Positions 43,833-53,024 are shown, counted from the first letter of the stretch. The stretch: 64,000 nt of DNA from Oscillospiraceae bacterium (GCA_022487055.1 JAKVJJ010000003.1:54698-118697), one strand, 5' to 3'. A program made the numbers and translations. Notes: generated by a model not told the origin, from the letters alone.

Positions 43833-44753
43833 TTACTCTGCATCCTTCGGGTCTGTAATCATTTCTTTCAAAGATACGGCTAAACCGGCAAGGCCTTGAA
43901 TCTCTGACGGAATGATAATCTTGGTTGCTTTTCCATCTGCAGCCTTCTGCAGAGTTTCCAGACCCTTGAGTGCAATGACGCGGTCGCTCGGATTAGCAGC
44001 ATTGAGCAGCTTCAAAGCATCCGCATAAGCACCCTGTACATCGCGGATTGCCTCTGCCTGGCCTTCTGCCTGACGGATAGATGCTTCCTTCTGTGCATCC
44101 GCACGCAGGATGGTGCTTTGTTTTTCGCCCTCTGCCACCAAAATAGCACTCTGCTTCTGTCCCTCTGCCTCCAGAATACGGGCACGGCGCTCACGCTCTG
44201 CCTTCATCTGTTTCTCCATGCTATCCTGAATTTCCTTCGGCGGAAGAATATTCTTCAGTTCCACACGGTTAACTTTTATGCCCCATGCATCGGTCGCTTC
44301 ATCCAGAATCGTACGGATTTTGGTGTTGATGAAATCACGGCTGGTCAACGTGCGGTCAAGTTCCAAGTCACCAATGATATTACGCAGAGTTGTTGCGGAA
44401 AGATTTTCGATTGCAGACAGCGGATGCTCCACACCATAGGTGTAAAGTTTCGAGTCCGTAATCTGGAAATAGACCACAGTATCAATCTGCATGGTGACAT
44501 TATCTTTTGTAATCACTGGCTGCGGCGGAAAATCGATGACCTGTTCCTTCAGGGAAACTTTTTTTGCCACTTTTTCAATGAATGGAATTTTAAAATGCAG
44601 ACCCGTTTCCCATGTTGCATGGTAAGCGCCCAAACGTTCCACCACATAGGCATGTGCCTGCGGAACAATCTTAATATTGGAAATCAGGATAATCAGGAGC
44701 AGAACAACCACTCCTGCAAGTAAAATCAAACCAATCGACATACCATATTGCAT
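43833..44753 (-). CDS. SPFH/stomatin-family membrane protein (QmcA-like)
   Basis: The 306-residue protein has one N-terminal helix (about 7-27), an SPFH domain (IKIVPQAHAYVVERLGAYHATWETG, VVYFQITDSKLYTYGV, LRNIIGDLELDRTLTSRD) and a long Glu/Ala/Arg-rich coiled coil (about 180-245). It forms membrane microdomain scaffolds in relatives. It follows an NfeD gene by 67 nt; NfeD-stomatin pairs are widely conserved partners. Confidence 0.92.
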   Translation of the reverse strand: MQYGMSIGLILLAGVVVLLLIILISNIKIVPQAHAYVVERLGAYHATWETGLHFKIPFIEKVAKKVSLKEQVIDFPPQPVITKDNVTMQIDTVVYFQITDSKLYTYGVEHPLSAIENLSATTLRNIIGDLELDRTLTSRDFINTKIRTILDEATDAWGIKVNRVELKNILPPKEIQDSMEKQMKAERERRARILEAEGQKQSAILVAEGEKQSTILRADAQKEASIRQAEGQAEAIRDVQGAYADALKLLNAANPSDRVIALKGLETLQKAADGKATKIIIPSEIQGLAGLAVSLKEMITDPKDAE

Positions 44754-44820
44754 ATTTTCTCCTCTCTTTGTGCTGATGCGATACGCATAAGCACGGCCTC
44801 AGTTTACAGTCGGCGAGTTC

Positions 44821-45267
44821 TCACTGCTTATCAACAATCAATTTGACACCCTCAATCCTTTTCACAATAACATTTTCCCCCGCCGGAATCACAGTGTCGC
44901 CTTCGGAACGGGCCGTCCAGATGCTGCCAAACACCTTGACCTGCCCATGACCGGTGGTATTGTTGATTTCTTCCGTTACAATACCGGGCTTGCCAACATA
45001 ACGGTCTGCATTTGTTTCCGTCTTCTTAAACTTTGTAATTTTCTTTACCAGCGGACGTGTCAGCACCAGTGTTAGCACCGTCACAGCTAGGAAAACGCCG
45101 CCCTGCACAAACAAATCTCCACCCAATGCAGCCGCGATCACCGCCGCAATACCGCCGACAGCAAACCAAATACTGACTAACTGCGTCGTAGCCGCTTCCA
45201 CAGCTGCCGCAATCACCACCAGCACCAGCCAGACAAACGGCATAGCCGCCAAAATATTGTCAGGCAT
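44821..45267 (-). CDS. NfeD-family membrane protein
   Basis: The 148-residue protein has three or four N-terminal hydrophobic segments (residues about 8-75) and a C-terminal OB-fold domain (DRYVGKPGIVTEEI, GQVKVFGSIWTARSEGD, VIPAGENVIVKRIEGVKL). This short NfeD lacks the ClpP-like protease part. ATG 45267 follows GGAGGTGA at 5 nt. It pairs with the stomatin gene. Confidence 0.9.
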   Translation of the reverse strand: MPDNILAAMPFVWLVLVVIAAAVEAATTQLVSIWFAVGGIAAVIAAALGGDLFVQGGVFLAVTVLTLVLTRPLVKKITKFKKTETNADRYVGKPGIVTEEINNTTGHGQVKVFGSIWTARSEGDTVIPAGENVIVKRIEGVKLIVDKQ

Positions 45268-45292
45268 TTGTTTCACCTCCATCCATAGTATT

Positions 45293-45321
45293 ATCCTATC
45301 ATATGCAGAAAAAAAGCTCAA
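45293..45321 (-). promoter_or_regulatory. Promoter of nfeD-stomatin
   Basis: TTGAGC (45316-45321), a 17-bp spacer and TAGGAT (45293-45298). Confidence 0.6.
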
Positions 45322-45363
45322 TCTGCACTTTTATGCTGTCCGAGTCAAATTCGGCCGATTTAG

Positions 45364-45396
45364 ACAAAAAACAAGGGCTGCATCCAACTGCAGCCC
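45364..45396 (-). terminator. Terminator, minus strand
   Basis: GGGCTGCA pairs with TGCAGCCC (45375-45396) around 6 nt, followed on the minus strand by TTGTTTTTTG. Confidence 0.85.
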
Positions 45397-45638
45397 AGAA
45401 ATGAATTCAGAAGCACGCATCCTCCGCGCTGCTTCCGGTAAACCCACCTTACAAAATTGTAATTAAATTTCCTGCCAAATATACTCAAAAATGAACCAGC
45501 AGAAGCAATGTATCTCCTGTCAACAAAACAAGGCCGGAAAGAATCAGAACATTCCCTTATGTAAGTCGGAAATCGTTGATGCGCAACCGGATACACAGTC
45601 CCCACATATTTCATGTACACTGCCTTTTGGCTTTGAAT
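45397..45638 (-). ncRNA. Long 3' region or candidate small RNA upstream of the terminator
   Basis: The 240 nt between the coiled-coil gene and its terminator hold no ORF with an RBS and codon bias. A possible minus-strand promoter, TTGAGT-17 bp-TAATTA (about 45461-45490), could yield a transcript of about 90 nt. That transcript would have two hairpins (one pairs GAAGCA with TGCTTC, 45411-45437) and end at the terminator. It does not carry the SRP RNA core. It could equally be just a long 3' untranslated region. Confidence 0.3.
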
Positions 45639-46130
45639 TTATCTCTTGCGTTTTCCGGCATGAGCAGCGGCAGCATGGATACTCTGACGCGCAGTGCGCA
45701 GGGAAGTCAGCGTCTCCGTCAGTCCCTCGTCAGCGCGGCGCATCAAGTCATCTACATATTCTCCGCTGGCGTGCCGCATTTCGCGCGTCTGTTTCTGTGT
45801 GGTGGCAATCAAATCATCTGCCTGCTTCTGTGCCTGCCGCAGGATTGTCTGCTGATTGAGCATTACTTTGGCGCGTTCTTCAGCGGAACGGACGATGCTG
45901 TCCGCCTCTTTTTTGGAGTCCTCCATAATTTTGTTGCGGTCAGCGACAATCGAGCGTGCCTTGCGGATTTCCTGCGGCAGAGATTCTCGCAGTTCCTCCA
46001 GAATCTGACGCACTTCATCGCCGTCCACCACAGCACGTCCATGACTCAGCGGCAGGCTCCACGCTTTTTCCAGCATCTCATACAGTTCATCAATCAGTTC
46101 CTCTGAACTGACTGTATTTTCTTCACTCAT
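45639..46130 (-). CDS. Coiled-coil protein downstream of coaD (DivIVA / ATPase subunit-like)
   Basis: The 163-residue, highly charged protein starts MSEENTVSSEELIDELYEML. It has a long helix-forming stretch (about 60-145) rich in Glu, Lys, Arg and Ala (ADRNKIMEDSKKEADSIV) and ends KRKR. Clostridial genomes often have such a gene after coaD, labelled ATPase or hypothetical. A structural role near the membrane or division site is only a guess. It overlaps the coaD stop by 8 nt; GCAGGAGGG gives the start. Confidence 0.78.
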   Translation of the reverse strand: MSEENTVSSEELIDELYEMLEKAWSLPLSHGRAVVDGDEVRQILEELRESLPQEIRKARSIVADRNKIMEDSKKEADSIVRSAEERAKVMLNQQTILRQAQKQADDLIATTQKQTREMRHASGEYVDDLMRRADEGLTETLTSLRTARQSIHAAAAHAGKRKR

Positions 46131-46629
46131 GTTGATTCCCTCCTGCATAGATGCGGTCTGTAATTTCCTGCATGATACTCTGCGGGACACATTTGGAAAT
46201 ATCACCACCGAAGGCTGCAATTTGTTTGACCACACTGGAACTCAGAAACATATTTTCCGCCTGTGTATTAAAGAAAATTGTTTCTAGATTTGGGTTAAGA
46301 TTCCGGTTTGTTAGGGACATCTGGAACTCATACTCAAAATCAGAGAGTGCACGCAGGCCACGCACAACCACAACTGCCTTCTTCTGCCGGGCATATTCCG
46401 CTAACAGCCCATGGAAACAGTCAACTTCCACCTGCGGCAGATTTTGTGTACAGCAGCGAAGCATATCCATCCTTTCCTCAGTGGTAAAGGCGGTCTTTTT
46501 CTCCGGATTATCCAGCACTGCGACAATGACCTTGTCAAACAGCTTGCAGGAGCGGCGGATAATATCCAGATGCCCAAGTGTAACCGGGTCAAAGCTGCCC
46601 GGACAGATTGCGACTCTATCTTCTTTCAC
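46123..46629 (-). CDS. coaD: Phosphopantetheine adenylyltransferase
   Basis: The 168-residue nucleotidyltransferase has AICPGSFDPVTLGHLDIIRR (with the T/HxGH motif), VVRGLRALSDFEYEFQM and LSSSVVKQIAAFGGD. It makes dephospho-CoA from phosphopantetheine and ATP. The start is GTG 46629, 2 nt after rsmD. The rsmD-coaD order is conserved in Firmicutes. Confidence 0.96.
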   Translation of the reverse strand: MKEDRVAICPGSFDPVTLGHLDIIRRSCKLFDKVIVAVLDNPEKKTAFTTEERMDMLRCCTQNLPQVEVDCFHGLLAEYARQKKAVVVVRGLRALSDFEYEFQMSLTNRNLNPNLETIFFNTQAENMFLSSSVVKQIAAFGGDISKCVPQSIMQEITDRIYAGGNQHE

Positions 46630-46631
46630 GT

Positions 46632-47174
46632 TTACACGTCCTTATGCACAAAAGTTGTAACCATAATCTTGCCGTACTGATAGGTACGGCTTTTGCGGAA
46701 GTCACCGGCTTCTTCAGGCATCTGCTCGTCCAGCGGATGCTCACAGAGGATAATGCCGCCCGGATTCATGGCTGCCGCACATAATGGCAGTGCTTTCTGC
46801 AACAGGCCTGTCCGATACGGCGGGTCCAAGAAGCACAGGTCATAGGGCAGCGCTTCCCGGTTCAGAAAAATCAAAGCATCCGTCTGGTGCACCTCTGCCC
46901 TGTCCGCCAAACCGGTTGTCTCCAGATTTTTTTGGATGACTGCCACGCTTTCCCGATTGCTGTCCAGAAAGACTGCGTGGGCCGCCCCACGGCTGAGTGC
47001 CTCAATTCCAAGCTGTCCGGAACCGGCAAACGCATCCAACACTCGGCGCCCCTCCACCTGAAACTGTACAATGTTAAGCATTGCTTCCTTCACGCGCTCC
47101 GCTGTCGGGCGGGTTTCCAGACCCTCGCGGGTGACCAAACGACGTCCTCTCGCAGTACCGGTAATTACACGCAT
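46632..47174 (-). CDS. rsmD: 16S rRNA (guanine-966-N2)-methyltransferase
   Basis: The 180-residue methyltransferase starts MRVITGTARGRRL and has RPTAERVKEAMLNIV, the SAM-binding LDAFAGSGQLGIEALSRG and the catalytic DPPY (CFLDPPYRTG). It methylates G966 of 16S rRNA. ATG 47174 follows AAAGGGG. Confidence 0.93.
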   Translation of the reverse strand: MRVITGTARGRRLVTREGLETRPTAERVKEAMLNIVQFQVEGRRVLDAFAGSGQLGIEALSRGAAHAVFLDSNRESVAVIQKNLETTGLADRAEVHQTDALIFLNREALPYDLCFLDPPYRTGLLQKALPLCAAAMNPGGIILCEHPLDEQMPEEAGDFRKSRTYQYGKIMVTTFVHKDV

Positions 47175-47219
47175 GGGATCGAACCCCTTTCCTTCACACG
47201 TTTTTACATCATGGCTACT

Positions 47220-47248
47220 ATTATCGCATTCCAATGCGTATCTGTCAA
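47220..47248 (-). promoter_or_regulatory. Promoter of rsmD-coaD
   Basis: TTGACA (47243-47248), a 17-bp spacer and GATAAT (47220-47225). Confidence 0.8.
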
Positions 47249-47282
47249 CTTCAACAATAGCAGAATGACAGATTTCCGGCAG

Positions 47283-49124
47283 TCAGGCTTTTTCACCGTG
47301 AAAGTAAGCATAAACCTTTTCTGCCGCAGGATGTGTCATATCCGGTGCACCTTCCAGTTCCTCCATGGTGGCTTCCTGAATCGCCGCAATCGTGCGGAAA
47401 TGATGCAGCAGCGACTTGGCACGCTTTTCACCGATTCCCTCAATTTGTGTCAATGTGGAAGAAAACGCATGCTTCTTCCGGCTTTGGCGGTGATAGCCGA
47501 TGGCCCAACGGTGTACTTCATCCTGTATACTGGACACCAGTGTAAACGCAGCACGGTGTGAGTTGATGGCAATTTCCCCTCCGTCACCAGTAATCGCCCG
47601 TGTGCGGTGGCTGCTGTCTTTCACCATGCCGAAAAGTGGAATCTTTAGTCCAAACTGTTCCAGCACCGGACGCACCGCACTAACCTGCCCTTTGCCGCCG
47701 TCCAGCAGAATCAAGTCCGGCAATCGGCCAAAGCCGTCTTCTTCGCCCTTGTGTGCCTCGTATTCCTGAAAGCGACGAGTCAGCACCTCATGCATGGAAG
47801 CATAATCGTCCTGCCCCTCCACGGTGCGGATTTTGAATTTGCGGTAGGCGGATTTGAGTGGTCTGCCGTTCTCATAGACAACCATGCCCGCCACATTGTC
47901 CTCTCCTGCCAGATTGGAAATATCATAGGATTCAATATACTGCGGCGGATTCTGCAGGCCGAGCAGTCTGCCCAGTTCGTCCAGCGCACTGGCTTCCCGC
48001 CCGGTACGTCCGGTACTCTGCGCCACCTGCTCCGCCGCATTGCTGCGCACCATTTCCACCAGCTTTGCCTGTTCACCAATCTGCGGGAGGACAATGTGTA
48101 CCGCGCGTCCCGCTTTTTCGGTGAGCCACTGCTCCAGCAGTTCGCTGTCCTTTGCCGGGCCGTCCAGTGTGATACGCGGTGGAATCTTGTCTCGAATAGA
48201 ATAATAACGTTCCAAGAACTCTCCGCGGGCTTCTTCTGGCTCCCCAACCGGCCCCATAGGAAAGCTCTCCCGGTCATACAGCCGGGCATCCTGAAAGCGA
48301 AATACCTGAAAGCACGCGGCCGCCGCTCCTTGTGCCAGCGCAATGACGTCCTGTTCCGGCACACTGTTGGCAACCACTTTCTGCCGGTCTGCCATGCGCT
48401 TCACTGCCTGCAAGCGGTCACGCAGACGCGCCGCACGCTCAAACTGCAGCTTTTCACTGGCTTCCCGCATCTGCTGCTCCAGCTTTTTAACGGAAGCATT
48501 ACTGCCGCCCTGCACAAATTCAATGGCTTCCTCCACCAGTCCCTGATACTCCGTCTGCGAGATTCTTCCAAGACACGGCGCGCAGCACTGCTTAATGTAA
48601 TAATTTAGGCATGGGCGGCGCTTGCCGATGTCCTGCGGAAACCGACGGGTGCAGTCCGGCAAAGCGAAAATTTTCAGTGCCTCATCCACACTCTCTTTGG
48701 TTGCCCAGGAGCTGACATACGGCCCCAGATACCTTGCGCCGTCATCCTGCACCTGCTTTGCCTGAGAAATTCGCGGCCATGCCTCATTGGTAATTTTTAT
48801 ATAATGGTAACCCTTATCATCCTTCAGCAGAATATTATACTTTGGCGTGTGCTGCTTAATCAGGCTTGCCTCCAGCACCAGTGCCTCAAATTCACTGTCC
48901 GTCAGGATATATTCAAACCAGTCCACATGAGCGACCATCTGGCGAACCTTTTCTTGGTGATTCTTTTCACTGCCGAAATATTGGCTGACACGGTTTTTCA
49001 GCGCTTTTGCTTTTCCAATATAGATAATTTCTCCGCTTTTGTCATGCATGATATACACGCCCGGATGCAAGGGCAGATTCATAGCCTTTTTGCGCAGCTC
49101 CCGCCGTTTCTCCTCTGTAATCAT
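47283..49124 (-). CDS. uvrC: UvrABC excinuclease subunit C
   Basis: The 613-residue UvrC has a GIY-YIG domain (GVYIMHDKSGEIIYIGKAKAL, residues about 22-42), cysteine tetrad CLNYYIKQCCAPCLG, UVR domain (about 205-240), RNase H-like 5' incision domain (SYDISNLAGEDNVAGMVV, LLDGGKGQVSAV) and C-terminal helix-hairpin-helix (IEGIGEKRAKSLLHHF). It makes both incisions in nucleotide excision repair. Confidence 0.97.
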   Translation of the reverse strand: MITEEKRRELRKKAMNLPLHPGVYIMHDKSGEIIYIGKAKALKNRVSQYFGSEKNHQEKVRQMVAHVDWFEYILTDSEFEALVLEASLIKQHTPKYNILLKDDKGYHYIKITNEAWPRISQAKQVQDDGARYLGPYVSSWATKESVDEALKIFALPDCTRRFPQDIGKRRPCLNYYIKQCCAPCLGRISQTEYQGLVEEAIEFVQGGSNASVKKLEQQMREASEKLQFERAARLRDRLQAVKRMADRQKVVANSVPEQDVIALAQGAAAACFQVFRFQDARLYDRESFPMGPVGEPEEARGEFLERYYSIRDKIPPRITLDGPAKDSELLEQWLTEKAGRAVHIVLPQIGEQAKLVEMVRSNAAEQVAQSTGRTGREASALDELGRLLGLQNPPQYIESYDISNLAGEDNVAGMVVYENGRPLKSAYRKFKIRTVEGQDDYASMHEVLTRRFQEYEAHKGEEDGFGRLPDLILLDGGKGQVSAVRPVLEQFGLKIPLFGMVKDSSHRTRAITGDGGEIAINSHRAAFTLVSSIQDEVHRWAIGYHRQSRKKHAFSSTLTQIEGIGEKRAKSLLHHFRTIAAIQEATMEELEGAPDMTHPAAEKVYAYFHGEKA

Positions 49125-49149
49125 CCTGCCCGCCTCCTTAAAAGATAAA

Positions 49150-49193
49150 AAAGCTGCCCCGCCACGGAAAAACCGTGCTTACGGGGCAGCCTT
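49150..49193 (-). terminator. Terminator between HPr and uvrC
   Basis: Minus strand GGCTGCCCCGTAAGCACGG pairs with CCGTGGCGGGGCAGC, followed by TTTTTTATC. Confidence 0.85.
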
Positions 49194-49203
49194 CTGCAGC
49201 AGA

Positions 49204-49467
49204 TTACTCTGCAAAGCCGGATTTTACCAAATCAATAAGACTGTTCACTGCATCTTCCTCATCAGGGCCGTCTGCAATGATGCGGATAGTGGTGCCGCCG
49301 ACAATGCCAAGAGAAAGTACACCAAGCAGGCTCTTTGCATTCACGCGGCGCTCCTCTTTTTCCACCCAGATGGAGGATTTATATTCATTCGCCTTCTGAA
49401 TGAAAAAGGTTGCCGGACGAGCATGCAGGCCAACCTGATTCTGGACTAAAACTTCTTTAACACACAT
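49204..49467 (-). CDS. ptsH: Phosphocarrier protein HPr
   Basis: The 87-residue HPr has NQVGLHARPATFF with the phosphorylatable His and NAKSLLGVLSLGI with the regulatory Ser46 equivalent. It carries phosphate from enzyme I to PTS permeases and, when Ser-phosphorylated, acts in carbon catabolite control. The His rules out Crh. It is monocistronic: no enzyme I gene is adjacent. Confidence 0.93.
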   Translation of the reverse strand: MCVKEVLVQNQVGLHARPATFFIQKANEYKSSIWVEKEERRVNAKSLLGVLSLGIVGGTTIRIIADGPDEEDAVNSLIDLVKSGFAE

Positions 49468-49575
49468 TCTGATTCGCTCCTAACGAATAAAATTTCAAGT
49501 GATAAAATTTCTATAACAAGGGTTACATACAGCGTGACAGTAGCGCAGCCTGACGCTTCTGCTATCATTACAGTT

Positions 49576-49603
49576 ATTATAGCACGTTTCAACAAGTGGT
49601 CAA
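49576..49603 (-). promoter_or_regulatory. Promoter of HPr
   Basis: TTGACC (49598-49603), a 16-bp spacer and TATAAT (49576-49581). The leader of about 100 nt holds an imperfect hairpin (near 49530-49555). Confidence 0.8.
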
Positions 49604-49735
49604 TCATTGCAACAAAAGTTTGGATTTATTCCTAAGTGGGAGGCACCCTGCCGGAAACTTATTCGTGCAATTTGCTATAAATGTTGAAAACTTTTAGCTT
49701 CTCTGAACTAGTTTGTGAAAGTTTACCAGAGGTTT

Positions 49736-50476
49736 CTATCCCTGCTTTGCATTTCTGTAATCCGAAAGGAATTTTTTGTCCTGTTCGGTCAGTGGCGCAC
49801 GCTCCAGCATATCCGGACGTTTGTGCAGGGTGCGCAGCAGGCTCTGCTCATGCCGCCAATGAGCAATGTTGGCGTGATGCCCGGTCATCAAAACCGGCGG
49901 CACACTTTTTCCACGCCAAACCTGCGGGCGGCTGTACTGTGGATACTCCAACAAACCATTATAGTGGCTTTCTTCCATAAAGCATTCGTCGGCCGCCAAG
50001 ACACCCGGCTGCAGTCTTGCGATGGAATCGATCAGACAAAGTGCAGGCAGTTCTCCGCCAGTCAGCACAAAGTCGCCCAGCGAAACTTCTTCATCCACAT
50101 AATTTTCCAGCACACGCTCATCCACACCCTCATAATGACCGCAGAGAACACAGAGGTTCTCATACTGATTCAGTTCCCGCAGCAATGCCTGATTCATTGG
50201 CCTGCCTTGTGGGCTCATATATAGGATATGCGGCTTTTTTCCAAGCGTACAAATCAAATCATCGAAACAGGCCGCAATCGGCTCTGCAATCAGCAACATC
50301 CCTTTACCGCCGCCGAAAACCGTATCATCCACCGTGCTGTGCTTGTCATGGGCATAGGTGCGCAGCTGGTGCGGCACAATCTGCACGGCGCCGCGCTTTC
50401 TGCCGCGCCCCACAATGCTTTCCGCCAAAACCGCTTCGCACATTTCTGGAAACAGCGTGATAAGGTCAATCCGCAT
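49736..50476 (-). CDS. trmD: tRNA (guanine-37-N1)-methyltransferase
   Basis: The 246-residue TrmD starts MRIDLITLFPEM and carries the trefoil-knot SAM site: DDTVFGGGKGMLL, LCGHYEGVDERV and SLGDFVLTGGELPAL. It makes m1G37 and prevents frameshifting. It overlaps the rimM stop by 11 nt; GGAGGG marks ATG 50476. Confidence 0.96.
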   Translation of the reverse strand: MRIDLITLFPEMCEAVLAESIVGRGRKRGAVQIVPHQLRTYAHDKHSTVDDTVFGGGKGMLLIAEPIAACFDDLICTLGKKPHILYMSPQGRPMNQALLRELNQYENLCVLCGHYEGVDERVLENYVDEEVSLGDFVLTGGELPALCLIDSIARLQPGVLAADECFMEESHYNGLLEYPQYSRPQVWRGKSVPPVLMTGHHANIAHWRHEQSLLRTLHKRPDMLERAPLTEQDKKFLSDYRNAKQG

Positions 50477-50978
50477 CCAGCATACCCTCCATCGGCGCAA
50501 TTTCTATCGTTCCGTCATCCAATGAAATTTTCTTCACAACTTGTGGAATTGCCGGGCAAAGAAATTTTTTGCCATTACTGTCGCTGATTTCATAGACATC
50601 ATTTGCGCCGGTTTCATAAACTTCTGTCAAAGTTCCCAGCACCTTGTCGGTCTGGCTGTCCCGCACTGAAAGGCCAATCAAATCCTGCCGGAAAAATGTG
50701 CCCTCCGGCAACGGCGCATCTTCCCGCCGAAAACACAGCACACGTCCCCGCAAAGTGTCTGCCTGCTCCAGTGCTGTCACACCCTCCAGTGTAACAAGCA
50801 ACAAGTTTTTGTGCACGCGGGAGGACAGCACCCGCACAGGCGCTTTGTCTTTTTCCCAGTAGAGCGTCTGGAACTTCTGCAGGAACTGCGGGGAATCGCA
50901 CCACGGCTCCAGCCGAAGCTCACCATGCACACCATGTGTTCCGACAATCCGTCCGGCCTCAAGATACTCTGATTTCAT
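50466..50978 (-). CDS. rimM: Ribosome maturation factor RimM
   Basis: The 170-residue RimM has the N-terminal barrel (EAGRIVGTHGVHGELRLEPW) and a PRC-barrel end (GTLTEVYETGANDVYEI, LCPAIPQVVKKISLDDGTIEI). It helps 30S head maturation together with S19. ATG 50978 follows AGGAGG. Confidence 0.94.
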   Translation of the reverse strand: MKSEYLEAGRIVGTHGVHGELRLEPWCDSPQFLQKFQTLYWEKDKAPVRVLSSRVHKNLLLVTLEGVTALEQADTLRGRVLCFRREDAPLPEGTFFRQDLIGLSVRDSQTDKVLGTLTEVYETGANDVYEISDSNGKKFLCPAIPQVVKKISLDDGTIEIAPMEGMLDAD

Positions 50979-51024
50979 TTGCACCCTCCTGATTTATCCG
51001 CTCGGTTTTCTCCAAAGAAAAATA

Positions 51025-51052
51025 CTGCCGCAAGCGCTAGGGCCTGCGGCAG
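51025..51052 (-). terminator. Hairpin between khpA and rimM
   Basis: CTGCCGCA pairs with TGCGGCAG, followed on the minus strand by TATTTTTCTTT. It may partly terminate within the operon, since rimM has no obvious own promoter. Confidence 0.6.
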
Positions 51053-51065
51053 ATTCTGAAATTCG

Positions 51066-51299
51066 TCAGTCTATTTCCACAGACACCTTGGTGTCCTGCC
51101 TGGTGGCTGCTGCACGCATAACCACACGGATTGCCTTTGCAATGCGGCCTTGTTTGCCAATCACACGCCCCATGTCCTTTTCAGCAACATGAAGATGATA
51201 AGTAACTGTGCCATCCTCTGCAGGCTCGTCCACAGTCACATGAACCGCCGCAGGGTCCTCAACCAGTCCCTGCGCAATGGAAATCAAGAGTTCCTCCAT
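51066..51299 (-). CDS. khpA: KH-domain RNA-binding protein KhpA
   Basis: The 77-residue protein is a single KH domain with the GxxG loop as GKQG (GRVIGKQGRIAKAIRVV). It binds RNA, usually with KhpB, and affects cell elongation in relatives. AGGAGG marks ATG 51299. The position between rpsP and rimM is the classic Firmicute order. Confidence 0.92.
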   Translation of the reverse strand: MEELLISIAQGLVEDPAAVHVTVDEPAEDGTVTYHLHVAEKDMGRVIGKQGRIAKAIRVVMRAAATRQDTKVSVEID

Positions 51300-51318
51300 G
51301 GAATGAACCTCCTTTTTA

Positions 51319-51561
51319 TCAGAGAACACCATTCTGCTTGAAGAGGCGCTTCACGGTATCGGTCGGCTGTGCGCCGTTCTTTACCCAAGTCTTGACCTTC
51401 TCAGCATCGACCTTAACCTCGGCAGGCTCCTTAAGCGGATCATAAGAACCGATTTCCTCAATGAAACGGCCGTCACGCGGGAAACGGGAATCTGCCACAA
51501 CAATACGATAGAACGGGTTCTTCTTTGCACCCATACGGCGCAGACGAATCTTTACTGACAT
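51319..51561 (-). CDS. rpsP: 30S ribosomal protein S16
   Basis: The 80-residue S16 starts [20 protein letters not shown] and has [16 protein letters not shown]. It lies 95 nt after ffh and 19 nt before khpA. GGAGGTA precedes ATG 51561. Confidence 0.97.
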   Translation of the reverse strand: MSVKIRLRRMGAKKNPFYRIVVADSRFPRDGRFIEEIGSYDPLKEPAEVKVDAEKVKTWVKNGAQPTDTVKRLFKQNGVL

Positions 51562-51656
51562 ATTAGTTACCTCCAGCAACAATAAAAAATAATAAAATAA
51601 ATATCATAATCAGGAATTCAGGGCATCAGCCGGTGATTCCGTGAATTATCAGGTTT

Positions 51657-53024
51657 TCAGAAAGGCATTCCGCCCGGCATACCACCCATTGGTGGCATTC
51701 CACCCCCCATTGGAGGCATCCGGCGAAATTTGCCTTTTTTGTTCTTAACCATCTTCATCAGTTTCTGCATCTGCTCCATTGACTTGAACAGCTTGTTCAC
51801 ATCCTCCACACGCGTGCCGCTGCCTGCCGCGATACGGCGCTTGCGGGCCGGATTGATAAGCGCGGGTTTTTCCCGTTCGTCCGGTGTCATGGAAAGGATG
51901 ATGGCTTTTTCATGGTCAATCATCCGGTCATCAAGCTGACTGTCACTTAACTTGCGGGTATCCATGCCGAACTTTTCGAGGATGCCGCGCATGGGGCCCA
52001 TTTTTTTCACTTGGTCAAACTGCGCAAGCAGGTCATTGAAGTCCAGCTTATTCTGCATCATCCGCTTGGCAGTCTGGGCAGCTTTCTTCTCATCAATTTT
52101 GGACTGTGCATCCTCAATCAGTGTCAGCACATCGCCCATACCAAGAATGCGAGAAGCCATCCGGTCAGGGTGAAAGACTTCAATGTCATCCAACTTTTCA
52201 CCAATACCCGCATACTTAATCGGTTTGCCTGTGACTGCTTTAACGGACAGTGCAGCACCACCTCGGGTATCACCGTCCAACTTCGTCAAAATAACGCCGG
52301 TAATACCCAGCTTGTCATCGAAAGACTTGGAAACATTGACGGCTTCCTGACCGGTCATGCTGTCCACAACCAGCAAAATCTCACTCGGTTCAACCGCTTT
52401 CTTAATGTTTTCCAGTTCATCCATCAGCTTTTCGTCAATCTGTAAACGGCCGGCCGTATCAATCAGCACAAAGTCATTGCCATAGTCCTTTGCGTGGCGA
52501 ACGGCGTCCCGGCTAATCTGCACCGGATCGCCCTGCCCTTCTTCAAAGACCGGCACACCCGCCTGCTCCCCCACAATCTGGAGTTGTTTGATAGCTGCAG
52601 GACGGTAAACATCGCACGCTACCAGCATCGGACGATGGCCTTCTTTTTTCAGCAGTCGGCCCAATTTTGCTGCATGCGTTGTTTTGCCGGCACCCTGCAA
52701 TCCACAGAGCATCACAATGCACGGCCCGGAAGAAGGCATTTTCAGCCGTTCTTCCTCGCCGCCCATCAGTGCTGTCAATTCCTCATTGACAATTTTCACA
52801 ACCATCTGGCCAGGCGTCAGGCTTTCCATGACTTCGCTGCCAACAGCACGCTCACTGACTTTTTTGGTAAATTCCTTTGCAACCTTGTAGTTAACGTCCG
52901 CTTCCAGCAATGCCAGGCGGACTTCACGCATTGCTGCCTTTACATCATCTTCTGTCAGTTTGCCTTTGCTTTTCAGCCGCCGAAATGCAGCGGAAAGTTT
53001 GTCTGTCAGGCTCTCAAATGCCAT
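51657..53024 (-). CDS. ffh: Signal recognition particle protein Ffh
   Basis: The 455-residue SRP54 GTPase has an N domain, then the G domain with GLQGAGKTTHAAKLG, DVYRPAAIKQL, DTAGRLQIDE and TKLDGDTRGG. The methionine-rich M domain has RILGMGDV and a GSG-type RNA-binding loop (AAGSGTRVEDVN). It ends with a Pro/Gly/Met-rich tail. It targets nascent membrane proteins to FtsY. Confidence 0.97.
   Translation of the reverse strand: MAFESLTDKLSAAFRRLKSKGKLTEDDVKAAMREVRLALLEADVNYKVAKEFTKKVSERAVGSEVMESLTPGQMVVKIVNEELTALMGGEEERLKMPSSGPCIVMLCGLQGAGKTTHAAKLGRLLKKEGHRPMLVACDVYRPAAIKQLQIVGEQAGVPVFEEGQGDPVQISRDAVRHAKDYGNDFVLIDTAGRLQIDEKLMDELENIKKAVEPSEILLVVDSMTGQEAVNVSKSFDDKLGITGVILTKLDGDTRGGAALSVKAVTGKPIKYAGIGEKLDDIEVFHPDRMASRILGMGDVLTLIEDAQSKIDEKKAAQTAKRMMQNKLDFNDLLAQFDQVKKMGPMRGILEKFGMDTRKLSDSQLDDRMIDHEKAIILSMTPDEREKPALINPARKRRIAAGSGTRVEDVNKLFKSMEQMQKLMKMVKNKKGKFRRMPPMGGGMPPMGGMPGGMPF

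Noticed and set aside
45360..45620. 86-codon minus-strand frame in the gap after the coiled-coil gene
   Set aside because: It runs through the terminator hairpin and lacks an RBS and sensible composition.
45397..45638. SRP RNA or 6S RNA
   Set aside because: A GGAAGCAGCG string resembles part of the SRP RNA loop, but the full GGUCCGGAAGGAAGCAGC core and the closing helix are absent.
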